DNA of 11,063 bases, taken from Candidatus Sodaliphilus limicaballi. Its GTDB lineage: Bacteria; Bacteroidota; Bacteroidia; Bacteroidales; Muribaculaceae. The stretch spans positions 1-11,063 of the forward strand of contig JAGHSP010000262.1 of assembly GCA_018065815.1 (NCBI GenBank), written 5' to 3'. The notes under the pieces were generated by a model, which was not told where the DNA came from, searched no databases, and worked only from the letters and a program-made list of their open reading frames with translations. Below, piece after piece: positions 6,592-11,063 of the stretch. Numbering within the stretch: the first letter of the stretch is position 1; each line of letters begins with the position of its first letter. The position numbers and the translations under genes were made by a program.

Positions 6592-8832
6592 ATGGTAGAA
6601 CTTATTAAACAAGGCGTTTACCTCCTTAATGGAACAGAGGTTCGCATGGATGCGGCAGGCATGCCCGCTCCCGACGAGGCTCGCGAAAAAACTATTACTT
6701 ACGGCATCCTTCGCAGCCACGATGTTGACGGCAGCAAGGGCAAGAAGATGCGCATCAAGTTTGACGCAATGATGTCACACGACATCACTTACGTGGGCAT
6801 TATCCAGACTGCTCGTGCCAGTGGCCTTGAGAAATTCCCTCTCCCCTATGCAATGACTAACTGCCACAACTCGCTGTGTGCCGTGGGCGGTACCATCAAC
6901 GAGGACGACCACGTGTTCGGTCTGTCGGCAGCAAAGAAATATGGCGGTATCTACGTTCCCGCCAACCAGGCTGTTATCCACCAGTATGCCCGCGAGGCAA
7001 TGGTGAAGTGCGGCAACATGATCCTGGGCAGTGACTCACACACCCGCTACGGCTCGCTCGGCAACATGGGCGTGGGCGAAGGCGGCGGAGAGCTCGTTAA
7101 GCAGCTCTTGAAGAACACCTGGGACATCAACGCTCCCGAGGTAGTTCTCGTGTGGTTGGAAGGCGCTCCTCGCAAGGGTGTTGGTCCCCACGACGTTGCT
7201 ATCTCGCTGGTTAAGGCCACATTCGAGAGCGGCTGCGTGAAGAACAAAGTGCTCGAGTTTGCAGGCCCCGGCGTTAAGAACCTGCCCATCGACTTCCGCA
7301 ACGGCATCGACATCATGACCACCGAGACCACTTGCCTTAGCTCAATTTGGGTAACCGACGACGAGGTTAAGCATCACTATGAAATCCACAACCGTCCCCA
7401 GGACTTCAAGGAACTCCAGCCCGGTGACGTTGCTTACTATGACATGATGATCAAGATTGACCTGTCAAAGCAGGAGTCAATGATCGCTCTCCCCTTCCAC
7501 CCCAGCAACGCATTCACTATCCACGAGCTACAAGCTAATCCCGTGGAGATTCTCAAAGCAGTTGAGGAAGACGCTAAGAAGCGCTACGGCGACAAGGTTG
7601 ACTGCCACCTCGTTGACAAGGTTGTTGACGGCAAGGTACAGGCCGACCAGGGTATCATCGCTGGTTGCTCGGGCGGTACTTACGACAACCTCAGCGCAGC
7701 CGCTGCCATCATGAAGGGTGCTTCTATCGGTAACGATTACTTCACAATGTCGGCTTATCCCCAGTCAATTCCCGTGTTCATGGCAACTACCCGCAACGGT
7801 ATCGCTGAGGAACTGCTCGAAGCAGGTGTGGTTATCAAGCCTGCATTCTGCGGTCCTTGCTTCGGTGCTGGTGACGTTCCTTCTAACAATGGTCTGTCAA
7901 TTCGCCACACTACCCGCAACTTCCCCAACCGCGAGGGTTCTAAGCCCGGTCAGGGACAGATTTCGCTTGTTGCCCTCATGGACGCACGCTCTATCGCAGC
8001 TACTGCGGCCAACGGCGGCGTGATCACAGCGGCAACCGACGTTGACTACACCGACGAGCACAAGAAGTATGAGTTTGACGCACGCATCTATGAGCGCCGT
8101 GTCTTCAACGGATATGAGAAGGAAGACCTCAACCAGGCTCTCAAGTATGGTCCCAACATCAAGGACTGGCCCACAATGTACCCCTTGCAGGAGAACATGC
8201 TCATTGAGCTCGCTGCAGTTATCCACGATCCCGTGACCACTACCGACGAACTTATCCCCTCGGGCGAAACTTCAAGTTACCGCTCTAACCCCTTGAAGCT
8301 GTCAGAGTTCGCTCTGTCACGCCGCGTTCCCGAGTACGTAGGCATCAGCAAGCGCATCCAGTCCGAAGACCTCGCACGCCGTGAGGGTAAGGTATCGGAG
8401 AACATCGCTAACGCACTGGCACAGGTAGGCGCAAGCGCTGAGAACACTTCGTTCGGCTCATGCGTCTTCGCTAACCGTCCCGGTGATGGTTCAGCTCGCG
8501 AGCAGGCTGCTTCTTGCCAGAAGGTGCTGGGCGGTGACGCCAACATCTGCTACGAGTATGCAACCAAGCGCTATCGTAGCAACTGTATCAACTGGGGTAT
8601 CGTTCCCTTCACCATCGCTAAGGAAACTGAGTTCAACTACGTTCCCGGTGACTTCGTCTTCGTTCCCGGCTTGCGTGCCGCTATACTCGAAGGCAAGGAA
8701 GAAATCGACGCCAAGGTTATCACCAAGGACGGTGTTAAGGACATCCACTTGTTCTTCCAGAACCTCACTGCCGACGAGCGTCAGATCCTCGCCGACGGTT
8801 GCCTCATGAACTACTACAAGAACAAAAAATAA
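6592..8832 (+). CDS. YbhJ-type aconitase-superfamily hydratase, probable citrate/isocitrate isomerase of this operon
   Basis: The 746-residue protein is an iron-sulfur (de)hydratase. Its three cluster cysteines are Cys359 (IAGCSGG) and Cys420/Cys423 (FCGPCFG). Conserved aconitase-fold positions include Asp148-Ser149-His150 (GSDSHT), Glu245 (TTETT), Arg442 and Arg447 (TRNFPNR), Arg564 (SSYRSNP) and Ser634/Arg636 (DGSARE), the last region forming the C-terminal swivel domain. Motifs such as SHDITYVGIIQTARASGLE and TNCHNSLCAVGGTINEDDH resemble, from memory, the E. coli YbhJ family, not AcnA, AcnB or mitochondrial aconitase. By eye, classical substrate contacts differ: Asp100 to Cys91, Asn258 to Ile241, Asn446 to Thr441, Ser643 to Ala635 (mitochondrial numbering first). 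Position between citrate lyase and icd predicts citrate-isocitrate isomerisation, but that is inference. The start follows a 41-nt AT-rich gap without Shine-Dalgarno. Codons are strongly biased to C-ending forms, suggesting high expression. Confidence 0.9.
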   Translation: MVELIKQGVYLLNGTEVRMDAAGMPAPDEAREKTITYGILRSHDVDGSKGKKMRIKFDAMMSHDITYVGIIQTARASGLEKFPLPYAMTNCHNSLCAVGGTINEDDHVFGLSAAKKYGGIYVPANQAVIHQYAREAMVKCGNMILGSDSHTRYGSLGNMGVGEGGGELVKQLLKNTWDINAPEVVLVWLEGAPRKGVGPHDVAISLVKATFESGCVKNKVLEFAGPGVKNLPIDFRNGIDIMTTETTCLSSIWVTDDEVKHHYEIHNRPQDFKELQPGDVAYYDMMIKIDLSKQESMIALPFHPSNAFTIHELQANPVEILKAVEEDAKKRYGDKVDCHLVDKVVDGKVQADQGIIAGCSGGTYDNLSAAAAIMKGASIGNDYFTMSAYPQSIPVFMATTRNGIAEELLEAGVVIKPAFCGPCFGAGDVPSNNGLSIRHTTRNFPNREGSKPGQGQISLVALMDARSIAATAANGGVITAATDVDYTDEHKKYEFDARIYERRVFNGYEKEDLNQALKYGPNIKDWPTMYPLQENMLIELAAVIHDPVTTTDELIPSGETSSYRSNPLKLSEFALSRRVPEYVGISKRIQSEDLARREGKVSENIANALAQVGASAENTSFGSCVFANRPGDGSAREQAASCQKVLGGDANICYEYATKRYRSNCINWGIVPFTIAKETEFNYVPGDFVFVPGLRAAILEGKEEIDAKVITKDGVKDIHLFFQNLTADERQILADGCLMNYYKNKK

Positions 8833-8849
8833 ATAAAGTAACAAACACC

Positions 8850-8877
8850 GTGGTGCATGGGCCCACTCATGCACCAC
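8850..8877 (+). promoter_or_regulatory. Perfect 10-bp stem-loop between the aconitase-family gene and icd
   Basis: GTGGTGCATG (8850-8859) and CATGCACCAC (8868-8877) are exact reverse complements around an 8-nt loop. The hairpin sits 17 nt after the upstream stop and 18 nt before the icd ATG. It is followed by ATTTAAATAAAA rather than a T-run, so full termination is unlikely. A partial terminator, an RNA-processing or 3'-end-protecting hairpin, or a protein-binding palindrome would all fit. I see no promoter after it. Confidence 0.65.
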
Positions 8878-8895
8878 ATTTAAATAAAATATACA

Positions 8896-10107
8896 ATGGC
8901 TGAAAAAATCAAAATGACTACCCCCATCGTTGAAATGGACGGTGACGAGATGACCCGCATCTTGTGGAAGATGATCAAGGACGAACTTATCCTGCCCTTC
9001 GTGGACCTCAAGAGCGAATATTATGACCTTGGCCTCGTGAAGCGTGACGAGACTGGCGACAAGATTACAATCGAAGCTGCCGAGGCAACTAAACGCCTGG
9101 GCGTAGCCGTTAAGTGCGCTACCATCACTCCCAACCTGAAACGTATGGACGAGTACAAGCTGCACGAGATGTGGAAGAGCCCCAACGGCACTATCCGTTC
9201 AATCCTCGACGGTACTGTATTCCGTGCTCCCATCACCCTGCCCAGCATCAAGCCCGCAGTGCGCAACTGGGAGAAGCCCATCACCATTGCACGTCATGCC
9301 TATGGCGACGTTTACAAGAGCGTAGAGATTCGCGCCGACGAACCTGGAGTTGCTAAGCTCGTCTTCGACGGTGAGAGCGGCAAGCACGAGGAAGTTGTTA
9401 TCCAGAACTTCAAAGGCGCTGGCGTGCTCCAAGGTATGCACAACGTGGACAAGTCTATCCGCTCGTTTGCACACAGCTGCTTCAAGTTTGCCCTCGACAC
9501 CAACCAGGATCTGTGGTTCTCAACCAAGGACACCATCTCTAAGAAGTATGACGCACAGTTCCGCATCATCTTCGAGGAAGTTTTCCAGGAGTACAAGGAA
9601 GAGTTCGACAAGCGCGGTCTTGAATACTTCTACACCCTCATCGACGATGCAGTTGCTCGCGTAATCCGCAGCAAGGGCGGTTACATCTGGGCGTGCAAGA
9701 ACTACGACGGCGACGTGATGAGCGACATGGTATCTACTGCATTCGGTTCACTGGCAATGATGACCAGCGTTCTCGTTAGCCCCGACGGCAACTACGAGTA
9801 TGGGGCTGCTCACGGCACAGTGACTCGCCACTACTACAAGTATCTCGCTGGCGAAGAGACTTCAACCAACCCCATCGCAACCATCTTTGCATGGAGTGGT
9901 GCACTGCGCAAGCGTGGTGAGAAGGACGGCTTAAAGGACCTCATGAACTTCGGTGACCAGCTCGAAGGCGCATGCTTCGACACCCTGAACAGCGGCACAG
10001 TTACCAAAGACCTCGTGAACCTCATGGAAGGCGTAGATGCCAAGGCAGTAAACAGCGCCGACTTCATCGCCGCAATCCGCAAGAACCTCGAGAAGCGTCT
10101 CGCATAA
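8896..10107 (+). CDS. icd: NADP-dependent isocitrate dehydrogenase, eukaryote-like homodimeric type
   Basis: Oxidises isocitrate to 2-oxoglutarate and CO2 with reduction of NADP+ (EC 1.1.1.42), supplying the glutamate precursor and NADPH in the cytoplasm. The 403 residues align in length and motifs with human IDH1/IDH2-type enzymes rather than E. coli Icd. These include TPIVEMDGDEMTRI (9-22), KSPNGTIRSILDGTVFR (94-110, with Ser95, Arg101, Arg110), ARHAYGDVY (132-140, Arg133 and catalytic Tyr140) and STKDTI (209-214, catalytic Lys211). The metal-binding Asp273 and Asp277 lie in NYDGDVMSD, and AAHGTVTRHY (304-313) is the NADP site. All key residues are present. It lies 63 nt after the aconitase-family gene, with a hairpin between, and is the last operon gene before a terminator. 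An adjacent gltA, which I recall beside acn and icd in Bacteroides, is absent. Codon use suggests strong expression. Confidence 0.96.
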   Translation: MAEKIKMTTPIVEMDGDEMTRILWKMIKDELILPFVDLKSEYYDLGLVKRDETGDKITIEAAEATKRLGVAVKCATITPNLKRMDEYKLHEMWKSPNGTIRSILDGTVFRAPITLPSIKPAVRNWEKPITIARHAYGDVYKSVEIRADEPGVAKLVFDGESGKHEEVVIQNFKGAGVLQGMHNVDKSIRSFAHSCFKFALDTNQDLWFSTKDTISKKYDAQFRIIFEEVFQEYKEEFDKRGLEYFYTLIDDAVARVIRSKGGYIWACKNYDGDVMSDMVSTAFGSLAMMTSVLVSPDGNYEYGAAHGTVTRHYYKYLAGEETSTNPIATIFAWSGALRKRGEKDGLKDLMNFGDQLEGACFDTLNSGTVTKDLVNLMEGVDAKAVNSADFIAAIRKNLEKRLA

Positions 10108-10134
10108 TTGCAGGTAGAACATAACCCAATATCA

Positions 10135-10174
10135 AAGCCCTATAAGTCACACACGATCTATAGGGCTTCTTTTC
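10135..10174 (+). terminator. Rho-independent terminator of the citrate operon
   Basis: AAGCCCTATA (10135-10144) pairs perfectly with TATAGGGCTT (10159-10168) around a 14-nt loop, followed by CTTTTCGTT. It begins 28 nt after the icd stop, and the next gene has its own promoter-like sequence, so it marks the operon end. Confidence 0.85.
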
Positions 10175-10245
10175 GTTAAACCCAGAAAGTCCATTAGCAA
10201 CTGAAGATTATTTACCTTTTTATCCGATTATTCACGGAAATATCG

Positions 10246-10253
10246 TATCTTTG
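10246..10253 (+). promoter_or_regulatory. Predicted -7 element of the AAA-ATPase gene promoter
   Basis: TATCTTTG matches the Bacteroidetes -7 consensus TAnnTTTG, 45 nt before ATG 10298. No convincing TTTG stands 19-21 bp upstream, so the promoter may be weak or rely on other contacts. The rest of the gap between the terminator and this element shows nothing recognisable. Confidence 0.5.
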
Positions 10254-10267
10254 CAGCGCAAGCGCTG
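10254..10267 (+). repeat. Short inverted repeat at the predicted transcription start of the AAA-ATPase gene
   Basis: CAGCGC (10254-10259) and GCGCTG (10262-10267) are perfect inverted copies separated by AA, directly abutting the -7 element and covering the expected transcription start near 10260. The location suits an operator-like site. A two-base gap makes an RNA hairpin with all six pairs unlikely. Confidence 0.5.
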
Positions 10268-10297
10268 TAACGCCGGCAACAATTAAATAAAGAGAAT

Positions 10298-11063
10298 ATG
10301 AGCACGACTTTGAAACTGCCTGTAGGTATACAGAAATTTGAGAAATTGCGTAACGATGGTTTCGTTTATCTCGACAAGACTCCGTTAATCTGGAAGATGG
10401 TTAACGAGGGTTGCTATTATTTCCTTTCCCGCCCGCGCAGGTTTGGAAAGTCGCTGCTCATGTCCACTATCCAGGCTTTCTTTGAAGGCAAGAAACACCT
10501 CTTTGACGGCACAGTAGGTGCCCCGTTGTTTATTGCCACCGATAAGAGCGTAGATTGGGACTGGGAATCTTATCCCATCATGCACCTGGACTTGAATACA
10601 CAAGAGTATGATTGCCACGAAGCGTAGAAAATATGCTCGATGAATTTCTGTGCTATCAGGAGTCATTGTATGGCAAACGTGAAGTCGAGCGTGGATTTGG
10701 AATGAGATTTCAAGGTGTCCTTGACCGTGCCTACAAACAAACGGGCAAACGCGTTGTCATTCTTATCGACGAGTATGACAAGCCGCTGCTTCAGGCCATA
10801 GGCGACAAGGAGTTGCAGGATGAATTTCGCGCTACGCTGAAAAGCTTCTACGGTGCTCTCAAGTCAAAGGATGGTTGCATCAAGTTTGCACTCCTGACGG
10901 GTGTGACAAAATTCGGCAAGGTAAGCGTGTTCAGCGACATGAACAAACTGGATGACATTTCGATGGATTGGCGTTACTATGACATCTGTGGCGTGAAGGA
11001 ATCAGACCTGCATGCTACACTCCGCCCTGCTGTAGAACTCCTTGCCGAGAGTAACCGCATGAG
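10298..11063 (+). pseudogene. AAA-ATPase-like / PD-(D/E)XK family gene, frameshifted and cut by the window edge
   Basis: The first 109 residues (10298-10627) open with the family's LPVGIQKFEKLRNDGFVYLDKT start and a P-loop-like SRPRRFGKSLLMS (44-56, Lys51). A TAG at 10625-10627 then ends the frame. Homology continues at once one frame back, from 10627 (ENMLDEFLCYQESLYG), through the Walker B-like VVILIDEYDKPLLQ and LLTGVTKFGKVSVFSD, MDWRYYDICGV, and stays open to the right edge. Adding one base before 10627 would restore an ALENMLDEFL-like junction, so a single-base loss near 10622-10627 explains the break. These genes are abundant, mobile-like accessory ORFs in Bacteroidales; the usual C-terminal PD-(D/E)XK nuclease-like domain would lie beyond the window. 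Their cellular role is not established. It has its own promoter and is separated from the citrate operon by a terminator, so no functional link is implied. Sequencing error is an alternative to true decay. Confidence 0.87.

Noticed and set aside
8491..9165. Open frame of 224 codons on the minus strand spanning the end of the aconitase-family gene and the start of icd
   Set aside because: Antisense to two well-conserved genes; explained by their codon bias, with no recognisable protein features.
10612..10630. Programmed -1 ribosomal frameshift in the AAA-ATPase gene
   Set aside because: The -1 frame is open only from 10612 on the upstream side, and no X-XXY-YYZ slippery site occurs between there and the TAG.
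1..11063. CRISPR array, tRNA, rRNA, insertion sequence or integrase
   Set aside because: No spaced direct repeats, tRNA-like or rRNA sequence, or transposase/integrase frames were seen on either strand.

Overview
The window looks like part of a chromosome from an anaerobic gut member of the Bacteroidales; Muribaculaceae- or Prevotellaceae-like is my guess, and the genus cannot be fixed from sequence alone. The pointers are promoters of the Bacteroidetes type (TTTG about 20 bp upstream of TAnnTTTG), A-rich start regions that mostly lack Shine-Dalgarno sites, a GH92 alpha-mannosidase gene, an isocitrate dehydrogenase of the eukaryote-like NADP type, and one of the AAA-ATPase/PD-(D/E)XK genes that are scattered through Bacteroidales genomes.

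Layout. (1) Positions 1-1262, minus strand: the 5' portion of a secreted GH92 alpha-mannosidase gene that runs off the left edge. It carries an in-frame TAA at 297-299, after which homology resumes in the same frame. (2) Positions 1263-1548: an AT-rich divergent intergenic region with a near-consensus promoter for each direction and a nested hairpin in the leader of the rightward transcript. (3) Positions 1549-10107, plus strand: seven tightly packed genes that look like one operon, citD-citE-citF-citX-citC/citG (fusion)-aconitase family-icd, ending in a clear terminator at 10135-10174. (4) Positions 10246 to the right edge: a promoter and an AAA-ATPase gene broken by a single-base frameshift near 10625 and cut by the window edge.

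How the genes fit together. citD, citE and citF encode the three subunits of citrate lyase (citrate to acetate plus oxaloacetate). citX and the fused citC/citG encode every step known to build, attach and acetylate its prosthetic group, so the operon is a self-contained set for active enzyme. The same transcript then encodes an aconitase-superfamily protein and an NADP-dependent isocitrate dehydrogenase, a route from citrate to 2-oxoglutarate, CO2 and NADPH. The operon therefore holds both exits from citrate: a fermentative one to oxaloacetate and acetate, and a biosynthetic one to 2-oxoglutarate for glutamate. No citrate synthase, citrate transporter or citrate-sensing two-component system is in the window. 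The aconitase-family protein most resembles the poorly characterised YbhJ-type hydratases rather than AcnA, AcnB or mitochondrial aconitase, and by eye several substrate-contact positions differ from classical aconitase. The context suggests it acts on citrate/isocitrate, which would give a role to a family whose substrate has been unclear. That protein, the CitC-CitG fusion and the leader hairpin are the points most worth following up.
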